64,000 nt of DNA from Eublepharis macularius (lineage: Eukaryota; Chordata; Lepidosauria; Squamata; Eublepharidae). The position numbers and the translations under genes are program-made. Within the stretch, counting starts at the first letter, position 1. Each line of letters opens with the position of its first letter. Shown piece by piece: positions 1 to 20,599 of this stretch. The stretch spans positions 65,611,766 through 65,675,765 of the forward strand of contig NC_072801.1 of NCBI RefSeq assembly GCF_028583425.1. Direction: 5' to 3'. The notes beneath the pieces are model-generated. The model ran no database searches and had not been told where the DNA came from. It saw only the letters and a program-made list of their open reading frames with translations.

Positions 1-449
1 CACACACCTTCTGAAGTGAGGTGGGTGGCCAGAGAGAAGGGGCCCCTTTTGCTTTGGAAGCCCCACCCTCTGCTAGCCTGCCACCCCACCCCCGTTCCAC
101 TCTCCTCTTCTGTCCCACTGATCTTACGACTCCTAACTCATTCTTGTGTTTTGCAAGATGTTAAAGCGTTCATACCTCACTTTGTCTTGACCTCGAACTG
201 CGTAATGGAGCTGCCATTGGCTCCAATGGAAAAAGTTCAGACCAATCCCCCAGTGGAGCATAGAGCAGCTTGGATGTGCTGCCTGATGTGTGCATGTGAG
301 GGGGGGGGGAGCTCTTGAAATCTATTCAGAGGCTATCCTGCATCTACACTAATGACATTCTTAGTTCACTCAGGTCAACAAAAAGAGGTCTAAGTGTCTT
401 CACCTTTGGGTCCTCCTCTCCCATTATGACCACCCCCCACCCCGGTTCA

Positions 450-806
450 TCTTCACAGAGCTTGCTGGTGGTTCCTGGCCCTGGGGTGGCATGACTTTTT
501 TCCACCGGGAAGAGGGGCCTTTACGACAGTGGCACCCTCCCTCTGGAATGCACGGTTGGAAGGCACTTGAGCTCAGTAGGACCTGTTGATGTTTCGGAAA
601 CTCTGTCGGCCTCCCACCTTTGGGGTGGGGGTGGGGGTTCTCCCCACCATTGCACTTGGTTAATTTATTTTATTATTGTTTTGTATATTGATTTTAGTAT
701 TGTTGTTTTCTTGTTTTTATTTATTTAACTGTTGATTAAACTGTTCACCGCCCAGAGCCCCTGAGGATGGGCGGTATATAAATTGAAATATAAATAAATA
801 AAATAT
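450..806 (+). mobile_element. CR1/L2-like LINE 3' end
   Basis: Decayed reverse-transcriptase C-terminal text (a 'WHPPSGMHGW' remnant of the usual 'WNSLP' region) is followed by a T-rich 3' UTR, the phrase CCGCCCAGAGCCCCTGAGG, GGGCGGTATATAAATTG and an (ATAA)n-like tail. The same end structure recurs near 16.6 kb and 41.7 kb. Family name is by resemblance only. Confidence 0.6.
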
Positions 807-904
807 AAACAAGGCGGAAATATTCTGGTGTGCCTTTGCTATTAAATATTCTTTTGTGAGGCAGACCAAATGGCTGTGCATTTTTATCTACCTGCAATTT
901 TTGT

Positions 905-1112
905 GTCATTTGCAGGGGTTTACAGGCTGGGGCTGGGACTAGTGTGTTCTAAAATTATTTGTATTCGGCTGTTTTATTGCGATTTTATTGAATATTATAT
1001 TTTTGTACTGTTTTTAACGGTTGTAATTATTGTGAACTGCTTTGAGATCTTAACTGAAGAGAAGTGATATAAAAATTGAATAAATAAGATAAAATAAATA
1101 GAGTATGACTTC
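905..1112 (+). mobile_element. LINE 3' tail fragment with (ATAA)n-like end
   Basis: T-rich 3' UTR followed by GTGAACTGCTTTGAGATC and an A/T-rich tail ending in ATAAATA units. It resembles the 3' end of the squamate LINE family seen at 450-806 but is more diverged. Confidence 0.45.
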
Positions 1113-3101
1113 ACAGGAATTTCATAGTAGGCATGCAGGGCATCTGTGGCTCTCAAGCCAACATGGTCAAGGCCTCAAGGCAGAATGCTTGAATGTGGCT
1201 GCTTTAGTCAATTAAGAAGTGGGGACAAATTTTAACATCCTGCATTGAGGGCTCAGAGCACACTTGTTTATTTTTTTCAGGGTTTGGTGAGTTGCTGTAA
1301 CATGGAATGGAATGGTGGCTTATGTGGATTAAAACGGAAAGTTACCTCACGGTTATCAGTTACCTCAGAGTTACCTCCAAAGAGGCACTAACGGAGGATG
1401 TTTTGATAAATCTAAGACAATCTTGCATGCTATCTTGTTAGCCTGTTAACCAAAGGCAGATTAACCAGCTAACAATCGTGGAATGAGCTGAAGCCAATTC
1501 TAGAGTGGTCTTATATGTAAAATTAATGCCGGGGAATAAGAATTGCAAAATGTCAGGAAGAACGTGATGGAAAAGGGGGCATTTTTCTCTGAGTGTTATT
1601 ATAAAGATTTAAGTCCAGTTACCATTATCATTAGCAACATTTCATAAACTTATTGGCTACATAAAAGTAATTTCTGAGGCCTGAGTACAGTATGCCAAAA
1701 AGACTCCCCCCCCCCAAAAAACAATTTTCGGAAACCAATATAATCCTCCCACCCCAAAGCATTCTGCAGGTGTCCAAGATGCAAATTTGTGCCTACCGAC
1801 TTTTCATGGTTTGGTTTGTTTGTGGGGGTGGGGGTAAGGGTGAGGGTAAAGGCCTCTATGGAGCACAGACTAGGGAGGAGTCCCAAGGAGCCGAAAAGAG
1901 GAAGGAGCAGATGCCATCTGAACAGAAAGGCCTGATTTAGAAGTGATGCTAGTGGGTGAGAAACACGGCCCATCCGTCGATCTTCCACACACCTAGCACC
2001 TTATTGAAATTATGCTGCGTACGTATGTAGAATTAGCAAACTAGCACAATGCCTGGCTAGGCCATGGATCTCTGGCCTGTTAAGAAGTTGCCGGCAAAGT
2101 GGTCGACAGCCCCAGCTGAAAAAGATGCTAAGTGCCTGAACGGTCCCCCTCCCCGCCAACACTGTGATGAAATCAGAGCTGAATAGCTGGACAAAGGCAG
2201 CAGTATTGACACAGCCTCAGATATTCAAGAGTTTCCTGGGCAGGGGAGAGATCTGACAGGCTTGTGGAGCAGTTGTTTCCTGAAATACTTGCTGAGACCA
2301 AGAGAAAGCCACAAAAGGGGAGTGGCAAGCAGCAAAAGAGAGGCCCTGCTTTATGTTCCCAGGAGCCAGAAGAAAGCCACGAGGAAAGCCAAGGAGGCTA
2401 ATTTAAAAATACCCACCCACGAAAGCTGCTTCCACGCAATGAGTTCTGTGCAGTGAGACACCGCATGAGTGCTGGGGGTTCCCTTTTTAATGTTATGAAG
2501 GACGTCCCCCGATCTGTATGGTGAGCCTGCAGTGTGGAAACAGAGATAGCAGCAACCGCAGGCCAGAATGTGACGCAGCCTCCACCTGGTGGCTGACTCA
2601 TGTGTGCCGGCTTCAAATCTCTGTGCCACGATTCTCCTCTGATACACAATCTTCACACTACCAAAGTAAGAATGTGGGCACATCAGGCGCCACTGGCTCA
2701 AGACTAAACGAGTCTGAAGGTGGCACAAAAGGGTCACAATTGGCCCTCGTTTCCCAATGCAACACGGGAGTACGTGTAACCACGTTCATTCTCACTTTTC
2801 CCTTATCAGTCTTTGCTCTCTGACCTTTGCAGGCCCTTCCCAACATCAAAATGCAGATAGCAAGCTCCTCTTCTGTCATTCATGTGATTGGGTAGGGCAC
2901 TGTGCACAACAGTTGACCTGTTGTGCACTGAAAGACCAGAGCCCATGAGGAAGTGGGGCTATAAACATTGGAGCAAGCTGGATCCTCAGTGGCTGCAGTC
3001 GCCAGAAGCAGGTTTGGCCCCAACCCTACAGTGACCTTTTCTCCCTTTATCAGTGAATAGTGATGGAGTGCAGCACAATATTAGAACCCTCTGTCTGTTC
3101 C

Positions 3102-3830
3102 GATTCGGTTTCGTTTTCTCAGCCATGCCGGACGCTCCTCTCGGCTGGTCCGGGAGGAAACGACCGGGCACCCTGACCGGGCGGCTGATCCGCAAGGATT
3201 AGCCCCCAGGACTCCCAGGGAGGGAGCCAGGGTCCGGGACGCGGCGGGAAGAACTCCCCGAAATCAATGCGGGGGGGGGAATTGCCCGTTTGTCCCTATG
3301 GAGGCCGGCAGATGTGCGCGGCGCCTCGAGTGCCGCCGGGCAACGAGAAACGGCAAGTAAAAGAAACAGGCGGAAGCCTGTAAACAAGCGAATCCCTTCT
3401 GTTCTACAAGCGTAGAAGATATTATCAGAAGATCAACTAAAGGATTTTGAGAATAAAAACCCAGAACTCTGCTGCACCAAGAACGAAGAAAAGGAGGAGC
3501 CGGAGGGGGGGGGGGGAGGAGGAGAGCATCGCAACAGCAGTTGCACAGAGAGAATTGCGTCCGGGACCTAGAAGGGGGAGGAAAGTTTAATCAAAATTTG
3601 AAATGTTTATTCTCTGTATGATTAACCACTCCATCATTATTCTATGGAGCTATTTTTGTATTATGACAGTATGAAGGGAAACATTGAAGTGTAGTGTTTA
3701 GTGTTTGTAGTTCATTCCCTCCCCTTTTCTTTTTCCACCTCCCTTTGTCCCTTCCCTCTCCCCTTTCCTTGTGATAGTCTGGTGTAGTGTTTTGTAGTTA
3801 TGAAAAATAAAAAAATTTATATAAAAAAAA
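3102..3830 (+). mobile_element. Short L1-type retroinsertion with 19-bp target duplication
   Basis: The 19-mer AGAACCCTCTGTCTGTTCC occurs exactly at 3083-3101 and 3831-3849. Between the copies lie 729 bp that start GC-rich (CpG-rich, like an L1 5' UTR), then pass through a purine- and G-rich stretch to an AT-rich 3' part with a poly-pyrimidine block, ending in an A-rich tail. No reverse transcriptase is present, so this is a non-autonomous or internally deleted element, or a retrocopied RNA. Long exact duplications plus an A-rich end are standard signs of L1-type target-primed insertion. The intact duplication suggests a fairly young event. Confidence 0.7.
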
Positions 3831-4365
3831 AGAACCCTCTGTCTGTTCCCAGCATCAGGGGGCCAGCCTGCACTGATAGAGACTGAGCAGGTGCGCTGGT
3901 AAAGCATCTCTGTGGGAGCGCACAGAGACATACTTGCACACCTCAAGGGTCCATGTAACATGCAAATCCTCCTGCCACACTCACAGCACCTGTGTTAAGG
4001 ATGGGCATTTGGGTGGGACTATCAAAACCATCCTTGCTCGCAATGTGAACGCATCGTTTCTTTTGCCTCATCACCATATCCATTCACAGGTTTGCAGGTC
4101 TTTGTATGGGTTCAAAGTGGCGAGACTGCAGAACTGTTGAATACACATAGCCCCCATCTTGGCAAAACCGCTCTGGGTGGTGCAGGCCAGAGGGCAGATT
4201 TGAGTAGGGCATCACAAGGGTGGCAGAGTGAGAAGGGGTCATTAGTAGCACATCCGACCAACTTTCTCACCCCCCCTCCCTCAAATCACCTCAGATGCCT
4301 CACAACAGTGCCCCTACAGGCTTCTCTGGGGCGCTGGACCATCATCTCTCCTCAGGCAAACTCAC

Positions 4366-11954
<7,589 letters not shown>

Positions 11955-12719
11955 CTGTGGAGGGGGGCGGGGAGAGAGAGAGAGACAAAAACACAGACAA
12001 ATTGGTAAGTATTTGCACAGTATGAAGGGGAACATTGGTTGTCTGCAAAGGGGGAGTTGAATGCAGAAGATACAAATACCACCATCACTGCTGCAAGGGG
12101 GAAATTCCTAAGCGCATGATGTTCTCACAGATGTGAGAAAGCTGCACAGCAAAACACATCATCAAGGGCGGCGGGAGCCAAAAGAACCACCGAACTTGGA
12201 GAAAAGCTAAGGAAAAAACCCTACAGCTGGAATTATTAATTCAAAATGGGTAATACTAAGCCAATTGCCTATTTTATTCCTTTAAACGCACAGCTCGTTC
12301 TTACACAAAAACCAAGGAAATGAAATATAAGAGTACAAACCCGATGAAAGCCAGCTCTGGGATAAGAGGATCAGGTCTAAGTGAAAGTAGAGACACTCAC
12401 TTAAGTCAGCGCAGGTGGGCTGTTTGGCAGGACTCCCAGGCTCTATCCCTACCTGTGGCATATCAAGGCTGGCTCTTTGGCCTGAGCAGCCACGGGGTTT
12501 CTGCTCACCGAGACTCTCGGCCACAGGCTGCCTTGCGCTAGGTCACTTGCAACAGGCGTGCCTGCGCCTTCTTGCTCTCATGGCAGGAATCTGGGCTGAG
12601 TTGAAGATCCCTCCTCTTTCTATGAGCAGAGAAATGCTCTGTGCAAGTGGAGGGGAGCTACCAATGAACTCAGGCAACGGTTCGTTCCATCGAAAAGAAC
12701 GGTGAGCTCCTTTGCGTGG

Positions 12720-13790
12720 CTGGGGCTTTGGGTTATTTATTTATTTAGGAAACGTACCTGCTGCTCGAGAGGGCTCACAAAATAAAACAATGCAATAAAA
12801 TCATAAAAAGCAGTATAAAGATTGTCAGTCATAAGTTGCCACAAAACTAGCCATTAACAACAACAACAACAAAAGCTAGGGTACTAAACACAGTGAAACA
12901 GAACATTCCACAAGCCAGAAGCAGGCCATAACAACTGCTAAAAAAGACGGAGCCCTCTTAATTAAAAGCCTGCGTAAGGAGAAGTGTTTTGGTCTGGCCC
13001 TTGAAAGATAGCAAGGAAGGCACCAGGCGACCCTAAAGGAGAAAGGCATTCTGAAGGTGAAGCGCCACCATTGGAAATGCTTCACCTCTGAAGGCATACA
13101 GAGCAAGGCTTGTGATCTTAACCTGCAGGCTGGATGGTACGGGAAGGGAAGAGGCCTTCAAGTACTCCAGCTCCAAGCCATTAAGGCCTCCAAAGATAAG
13201 GATGAGCAACCTGAATTGTGCCCAGAAACAGATGGGCACCCACTGCCAATGTTTTGGCACAGAGGTGATGCAACCCCTATATCCTGCCCACAACAACAGC
13301 ACTGCTGCAGCATTTGGGACTGAAGGAAATTTCTGGACAGGCAGTGCCATGTAAAGCACATCACGGTAATCTAGCTGGGATGCGATCGTGGTGGCCAGAC
13401 CACGCTTTCGAGGAACAGTCGTAACTGGTGTATCAGCCCAAGCTGATAAATAGCGCGAGGTGCCACGGAGAAGACCTCAGCTTCCAATTTCAGGCCAGGA
13501 TCCAGCAGCACCAACAAGCTGCTCCTTTGGGGGACTACAAGCCTTTCCAGGACAGGCTGACTCCTCTGTCCTTGTCACTCACCAATGGCACCTCAGTCAT
13601 GTCAGTTTATTGGCCATCATCCATCCCAATACCTTCTCCAGGCACTTGCTTAGGACATTCATAGATCCAACTGGCTCAGCTGCTAAGGAGAAACACAGCT
13701 GGGTGACATGCATATTGGTGGCACCTCTCTCCAAATCTGTGGAAATCTCTCCCAGCATATAGATGTTAAACAGCATGGAGCATAAAATAA
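12720..13790 (-). mobile_element. L2/CR1-like LINE fragment with reverse-transcriptase remnant
   Basis: On the minus strand the frames contain MLFNIYMLGE, a decayed region where the 'YADDTQLY' box should be, and CLEKVLGWMMANKL, which is the usual order of motifs in squamate L2-type reverse transcriptases. The 3' UTR-like end runs toward 12.74 kb, with A/T-rich tail units. Several breaks are evident; it is an old copy. Confidence 0.65.
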
Positions 13791-14015
13791 TAACAACTCT
13801 GCTTATATACTGCTCTTCTAGGCAGATTAGTGCCCACTCAGAGCAGTGGACGAAGTCAGCGTTATCATCATTCCCACAATACACCTGGGGAGTTGGGGCG
13901 GAGAGGAGTGGCTTATGCAAGGCCACCTGCTGAGTTCATGGCAGTAGTGGGATTTGAACCAGCAGAGTGCTGATTTGCAGTCCAGCCACTTAACCACTAT
14001 GCTACGGCAGCTCAA
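13785..14015 (-). mobile_element. tRNA-headed SINE, family A copy 1 (antisense)
   Basis: The minus strand begins with a tRNA-like head (CATAGTGGTTAAGTGGCTGG, then GGTTCAAATCCC as B-box). Its body ends in TATATAAGCAGAGTTGTTATT. Two more copies of the same family are at 38633-38861 and 43403-43622. Confidence 0.65.
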
Positions 14016-16094
14016 ACATAAAATAAAGAAGAATAAAATAATCCATCTCCACCAAGACCACTTGAAACTGAGTAGCCACGGCTTCTTGCCCTAGAATGGA
14101 ATGCTGGCTACCGGTCCGGATGGTAGTTATTTACATCGTTCAAGTCTATGGATGCCTTCTTCAGAAGGGGACTCATCACTGCCACTTTCAAAGCTGTCAG
14201 AACTACTCCCTCCCGCAGAGTAGCATTTATTACCTCCCAGACACCTTTCACCAACCCGACCTGATGCTATCAACCACAAAGGGCAAGGAGCTGAGCTTAG
14301 ATGTGGTGGACCACAGACTTCTAGGATGCTCAGCTGATTCATAAGGTCCCGCTAGCGGAAACTCAACTACGACTGGACTGTGCTTGTACCGGAAACACAA
14401 ATGGCTGGGTCCGAATGAGCCCTTCTGCTCACAGACTAACTTCTGATCCAACCTTCACTTCTTTAATGCTCTGCTTTTTAGTACACTTTTTTCACATTAT
14501 ATTTTACGGCTCTCTCGGGAAGCCCATTACACTACAGAGAAATGTTGCATAGCAATCAGAAATCACTCTAGCTTAGAATATTGGCATACCGAACACACAG
14601 CAAGACAGTCTCTCCAGCGAACCACTGCGCAATGAAGTTAACCAAACACTACTCACAAAAGAAAATAAACTCCTAATGAATAAATAAAAAACTCTGCTTC
14701 CCGGCAATGGGGAGAAGAAAAGGTTGACTCTTCCCTGTTGTTCTAACTGGGGTTAATGAAGTACAACCACAACATTATTAAAATTATATTAATAAAGACA
14801 AATAGAACAGTAGTGCCCTGGTTCCATTCATTCCTTTTCTGGGTAACTAGCAACGTAAGATTTAAGAGGGGAAGGAACCACACTGAAAGAAAGTCCTCTA
14901 GTTTGTCCTGACCCCTTGCAACTAACTTTTTGAGTCAGAGCAGCTTAGGCACAGTGTTGTAGTAATACTGAAAAGACCCGAGTTCAAATTGCTGCCCAGC
15001 GAATGTTTAGATTGCCTGGGGTCCGTTACTGTCTAATCCACCCCAAAATAAAATGTTTGCCATCTTGACCTCCTAGAAGGGAGAAAAATGTAACACAGCA
15101 AGAAAAGTGGCATTAGAGGGCAATCAGAAGCCCACCAATGACTTTTAGCTAACAGATAAATGGAGACTCCATGTTCAGGTGCAGCGTACCTCTGAACAGC
15201 AGATACCAGGGTGCTGCCCAGAGGCCTCTGGTTGGCAACTGTGGGAAACAGGAAGCGGCTCCTCTTATGTGAAACAAAAATCAAGGACAATCCGACAGAC
15301 CAAAAGGTGTGTGTGTGTGGGGGGGGGATCTGAAATGCAAAACAGCGATACCAAAGATAACCACCAAGACTGGGCTCAGTCCTCCATCAAAGCAACTGAA
15401 TCCTGCATCAGGAAAAGCCAGAACGGGCAACTTGCATATATTAAGCAGCTTTGCACCAATCCATTCAGCTCCACATTTGGTCCATTTTTCCTAGTATTAC
15501 TATATATGTAATGCCCCAAGTGTGCGTGGTACTTCATAAGAATATAAGAAGCCAGGTCCCTGCCCCATAGAGCTCACAGTCTAAAATCTGGCCTTCAAGA
15601 AGTCACAAAGACAGATGAGAACGTGTGTGCATTTCAGCTACGTAAACTTGGGCGGAGGATTCAAGGGTTATGGCAAAGACTTCACAGAATGGGTAGGTCT
15701 GGAGAAAGGATTTGAAGGAAGAGAGAGAGGGGGCATCACAGATGTTGTGGTGATGGGGAAGGCAAAAGGTGCTGCCACGTACTTTAGAAACCCTGTCTAG
15801 GCCCGCTGGCTTCTGACGTTTCACAATCTTTCAAACCTTAAGGACTGGAACCTTTCACAATGGTCTGAGGACACCACATTCTGTGGCCAGTGCCAACTCC
15901 AGTACTAGCACAACACATGTGCCACTGTGGAAGCGTTTATTCAGCAACAGCAAGAAAAGAGAATAAAACTGAATACCCTCACAGCAGGGCTTGTGCCTTA
16001 TAAAAGAGAAAACAGAAGAACAAAAGTCAACATGGTGCTTTTCCTTTTTTTCGGAAATGAAATCTGCTGACTTAGCTGCCACAAGTTATTCCTA

Positions 16095-16425
16095 TTCAAA
16101 AAAACCTTCTTACCCACCTTTCCACATAAAACCCTTCAAGACAGCTCACATCTTTAACTATAAGTCACAATAATCAATAGTAAATTATTAAAAATAAAAC
16201 AACCCTAAAAAGCCAACCCAATAAGCACAGGGCACAGCAGCACAAATGCCAGTAAGGGTCAGTTAACATTAAGAGCTAATTAAAAGTTCTTAGCTTCTTC
16301 TGTAAGACGATGGTGCCAGGTGAATCTCCTTGGAGAAGGAATTCCACAGCTGGGGCCAGCACAGAAAAGACCCTTTTTGCTAGAAGTCACCCACCTAACT
16401 CTCTGGAGTGAGGCCCATCCAGAGA
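16095..16425 (-). mobile_element. LINE 3'-end fragment (antisense)
   Basis: The order of phrases (an ACCCACCTTTCC-type start, an A/T-rich block, AATTCCACAGCTGGGGCCA, GAGAAGACCC-like text in reverse) parallels the LINE at 12.7-13.1 kb. Diverged, with no intact frame. Confidence 0.45.
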
Positions 16426-16589
16426 AGATTATGCCATCTTCCCAGGAGAGAAAGCAGACATCCTGTCTCTCACGTGAACAAACTGTTCATCTTCACTACT
16501 CACAAAGCAGTGGGTCCAGAATGACCACAGGAGCGCAGAGGGGAAAGCAATATCCAAAGGAATGACTGCCTGTCTTTTGACTGAGGTAT

Positions 16590-16675
16590 TGGAATGGCTA
16601 GATGATGTAATCTGCCCTGAGCCCGCTTGCGGGGAGGGTGGAATAGAAATAAATGTAATGAAATAAAAATAGAGA
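16590..16675 (+). mobile_element. LINE 3' tail (CTGCCCTGAGCCCGCTTGCG type)
   Basis: CTGCCCTGAGCCCGCTTGCG, GGGAGGGTGGAATAGAAATA and an A/T-rich tail match the 3' end of the LINE at 41.1-41.75 kb. Confidence 0.5.
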
Positions 16676-19600
16676 GTTGGACTTGGTTGTGGGTTCAAGT
16701 CCCTTCCCCTTTCCATGGGTAAGTCACTTTCACTCAGATTCCGGTCCCAATATCGAAAAAAGGAAAAACGGCAATATACCTTGCGAGGAGAGTCAAGACA
16801 GAGAGCCCCTGGCAAGTTACGAGAGATACAGGAAAAAAATGGGAGAGTTTGTGTTATAATGGGGGTTACTCAGTGGGGTCTGCTTGGTTAAAAACGAAGG
16901 GACGGAATCCATTGCTCTGACTCTCTTGCCTTCTCCTTGCATTGAAGGTATGAAACACACCTGGAATTATGCCACGATAACTGCTGGTGTTCCAGGTGCT
17001 TGGGATGCGAGTTGTATAAGAAAAAGAAAGCAGGGAAAGGGGCTGAAAGGAGGTCGGCCAGCTTCCTCCAAGGCAGATGTAGCGAGAGGGAAAACTGGGG
17101 AGAGAGACAGAGAAGTGAAGCCTTTAAATAAAAAGAGCTTTGCTCCATGTTGTTTTTTCATACTATTGTCAAGCACCTGCTGCTTTAAAACAGCAAGGTG
17201 GGTACAGATTTCATATAGGAAATACTCCTTCCACGGGGCTGGGCCATAGGATAAGGACGTGGGGAAAACATTTCATGCTTTTAAAAGCCACTATTGGATA
17301 TTTAAAAATGAAAATCCAGTTCCAGACGGCACAGAGAAAAACAAGCCAGACTCCTAAGCACCATCACGATTTAATAATAATAATTTTAAAAGACAGAATT
17401 TCTTGGGCCTGAGAAGTGAAATGGACGCAAAAATGAAACTGACGTGCAACAGAGATCTTAGGGCACAGACCAGGAGTTCTATCTTCCTAAAAGGCAAAAA
17501 CACCTCTCTTCAGTGCGAAGGAGCATCTTACGGATACAGAAATGCGAATGGTGTGAGTTTGGAGGGGGGAGGCTGAGCAGGGGAGAAACAATCATAACCA
17601 CCAAAGAGAAAGTCGAACAGGTTATTGTCTAGGGAACCCCAAGCATCAGCATAACATTCCACGCTTTATTATTTTTTTAAAGTAATCTAATAATAATTTT
17701 CATCTTCTGAAGCACAGAGAAGTGGTACGACCAACAGAAAGGTTTTCACATGAGATGCAGAAAGTCTAAAAAGAAGACGCACCAATTGCTTGATAAATGT
17801 TAATATGCTTATCATTCTACACATATACAGCAGCATCAATCTGTACATGGCAGTTTAAAGAGAAACTCAAGGGGGCGGGGTGGGGGCACTAAGGACTCTG
17901 TCCTGAGGCACTTACAGTCTAAGCGCCAAACTGCACACTATGTCTCCTCCACAAGTAAAATTTAGAACCAAAGTAGACACGACTTTGAACATGCAATATC
18001 ATTTCCATCCTTCCCCATATCATGTACAGTACAGATTCCTTTGCGTCATGATGTCAAAGCTTTCCACCACTGTGGGGAGCAGAGAAATGCAGGGCACCCC
18101 AACATCAGAACACAGGTAAAGTTCTACCAAGAACAGCAGGAGGGGAGGGGAGGAAAGCAAAGGGGCAGCTGCCAGGTTCTGCAATAACCGTGCATTTCAG
18201 GTACTTTCCGGTGTGGTCCTCAGCTTCAACAGTGGGGGAAACAACAGAATAAGAGAGGCAAGGGTAACGGGGGGAGGGAAGAATGCAAGTCAATGCAGCC
18301 ACACACATCTCATTCTCGATTGGAGAGCAAAGCCAAAGGCTTTTGTAGAAAAAGCAGATCTTGATGAGAAAATTCAAAGGGGTGGCATTAGGAAGGTGCT
18401 GCTGAAGGGGGGGGACAGCTTCATCTAAACCAGAGTACTGGTCTCTTGCCTACAGCGAATATTTCCAGTCCCTAAGAGCAGGGTTGCAGTGGGGAATACT
18501 TAAAATGCCTAGGGAACTAAAACATTTTGGTATTCTTTGCCCCAAAATATCCCCGTTGCAATGTCCCTTTATTTCTGAAATTTCCATCTGAAAGGTGACA
18601 GTTTTAGGAGAAATCAGACTGGGACAAAGCAGGGAGAAGGCTCACATGAGCTGGCATATACAGCTTAGTTTGTAGGCTTATCAACAAAATTCAGAAGCTA
18701 GCTTCATCAAGTGGCATTCACTCCCACAATCAACATTTTGACAACACAAGCATGCACAACAGCCCCCCTTGGAAAATACTGCTACTCCACCTCCTACTTC
18801 CTCCCCCAACCAGGCTTCCCTGTAAGACCTCTCCACTTTCTCTCCCAAGCACGCCTGAACAATCATGCCTGTGGGAACTTGGCTCCGATACCTCATCATG
18901 CCCCAACTTGGCCTCAGAGCTGACAGGTCCAGTCCTGGTGAGGGATCCCAAACGCCCCAGCTGGGCCCTCCATGGTGCCGATCGCAGGATCCCTCTGGAT
19001 TCTCTCCGCCATCTGCAGCCTGCTTGACACATCTCCTTTGCTCCCCCCACCCTCTCCCTTTAAAAGCTTTTTAAGTACAGGCAGCTTTCAGGAGCAAGAC
19101 CTCTTCAGCAGACCCCTTTGGATCCTGCAGCTCTTTGAGGGAGAGAACTGAAGCCATCCTTGGTCTGGGCCCCCCTGAAATCGGCTGACATGGCCCATCC
19201 CCTCTCCCTCCCACCCCCGGGGTTAAAACATGAGAAACACACACACAGAGGCAAGAGGCTTTTACGGCCAGTAATTCCTTCCCCTGGAAATCGGAGAGGA
19301 GAAACTTTGGTTCCATGCTTGTCCCCACACATACAGCAAAGCTATCCTACTCCTTCAAGACCCCCCCTCTCTGCCTCACAATTTCAGACCACCAAGAGGT
19401 GACTCTCCCCCCAAAATCCACTTGGCAAAAAGATGAATTTTGGAGGAGGATTCTCCACCACCACCCCTTTTTTTGGGAAAAGGAAAACCCAAATCATCCA
19501 ACCCAAGGTGACAAAACACAGGGTGGAAAGAGAAGAATGCCCAAGAAAACAAAACAACAAAGGAGATAGAGAAGAGGAATGAGAAAGCATTGGGGGGGCA

Positions 19601-19739
19601 CAACACAGTCCTATGCCTTGCATTTCAAGGTGAGGGACAGCAGTGGCTCTACACTCCTCCCTCCACAACAGACCCATTCTTGCAACCCGCCTGAGAGCTC
19701 AACAGCCCTCCCCCTTCTCTGCACCCGAGTTGTTGTGAT

Positions 19740-19795
19740 GTTTTCACATGTCGTGTGTGTTCACACAATCTCTCTCTCTCTCACACACACACATT
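19740..19795 (+). repeat. (TC)n-(CA)n dinucleotide tract
   Basis: A run of TC repeats passes directly into CA repeats. Confidence 0.7.
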
Positions 19796-19997
19796 TTAGG
19801 GGAAAGGGGTCATTTTTGTATAAAGCAATACCCAGTCCTCTCAAAGCATAACGTGGAGGGGGGAATTAATTTTCATTTGGGAGATTTGGGCTGGGGGGAG
19901 AGCAAGTTTGCTTCTGGGAAAAAACGGGGGGGGGGAAGGGTTTATTCCTTGAAAACATTCTTTTGCAAAGCCATGAGAGAAGAAGAGCAAAACTTAC

Positions 19998-20209
19998 CTT
20001 TGGGAAGCGCATCCAGCCACCGAAGAGCCTTCCTCACCCATCAGCAGCCTCGGAAAGAAAAAAGATGCTATATGTCTTACGATCGCTCTACACACACACA
20101 TCCCAGAGAAGAACCAGCGAAAGGTGCCTGAGGATAGGAGGGGATGGAAGGACCCCCCCCCTTAAAATCACGAAGGGTTTAGGGGAAGGAGAGAGATCGG
20201 TTACTCACC
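19998..20209 (-). other. FBXL19: Candidate noncoding first exon(s) of FBXL19
   Basis: Two strong minus-strand donors occur in the GC-rich flank: CAAAG then GTAAGTT with the exon ending at 19998, and CAGCAG then GTGAGT with the exon ending at 20209. Either could join to the acceptor at 11954, which opens an exon with 5' UTR before the ATG. The upstream boundary (transcription start) is not visible. This is inference from splice-site quality and position only. Confidence 0.4.
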
Positions 20210-20599
20210 TGCTGTGTAGCCATTGGGTAGATGGCGATTCTAATGCTGGATTTGTTGTCATGGTGGGGGGGGGGGGGAAAGAGATCCAGCCAGTTGCTGA
20301 AGGATTTGTGTGTGTGCGTGTATCTATCTCTTCGTCCCCCCCACAAAAACGGGGGGGAGGACAAGAGGATGATGGGCGGGACAATCTCCCCAAAGAGGCT
20401 ATTCCAGATTCATGGCAGCTGTGCCCCCACACCTCACCCCCTCTCCTGTTTTACCCTTCACTACTCCCTTCCTTGCCCTTGGGAGGAAAGACGGGGATGA
20501 TGTGCAGGCAGGGAGCTCTCTTTCCCAGAACATTTAAAAAAGAAGAGACCCTGCTGCACCACACACCTACTGGGGGATCGCCTGCACCCCTAATTTTGG

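Larger units (their letters stand above)
1..4365 (-). other. FBXL19: FBXL19 intron (gene continues beyond left edge)
   Basis: No exon was found here on either strand. The FBXL19 exon ending at 4366 closes with a GTGAGT donor in the middle of the F-box, so the next exon must lie left of base 1. The stretch holds two LINE-type 3' tails (450-806 and 905-1112), an L1-type insertion (3102-3830) and otherwise unassigned sequence. Short open frames here have no recognisable domains. Confidence 0.7.
11955..19997 (-). other. FBXL19: Long 5' intron of FBXL19 (inferred)
   Basis: No coding exon is recognised between the first coding exon and the CpG-rich region at 20-22 kb. The stretch holds an antisense LINE (12.7-13.8 kb), an antisense SINE (13.8-14.0 kb), LINE 3'-end debris (16.1-16.7 kb), short A/T-rich tracts and unassigned sequence. 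Confidence 0.5.

Noticed and set aside
13920-13990. tRNA gene on the minus strand
   Set aside because: It is the tRNA-like head of a SINE present in three copies, without a foldable mature tRNA.
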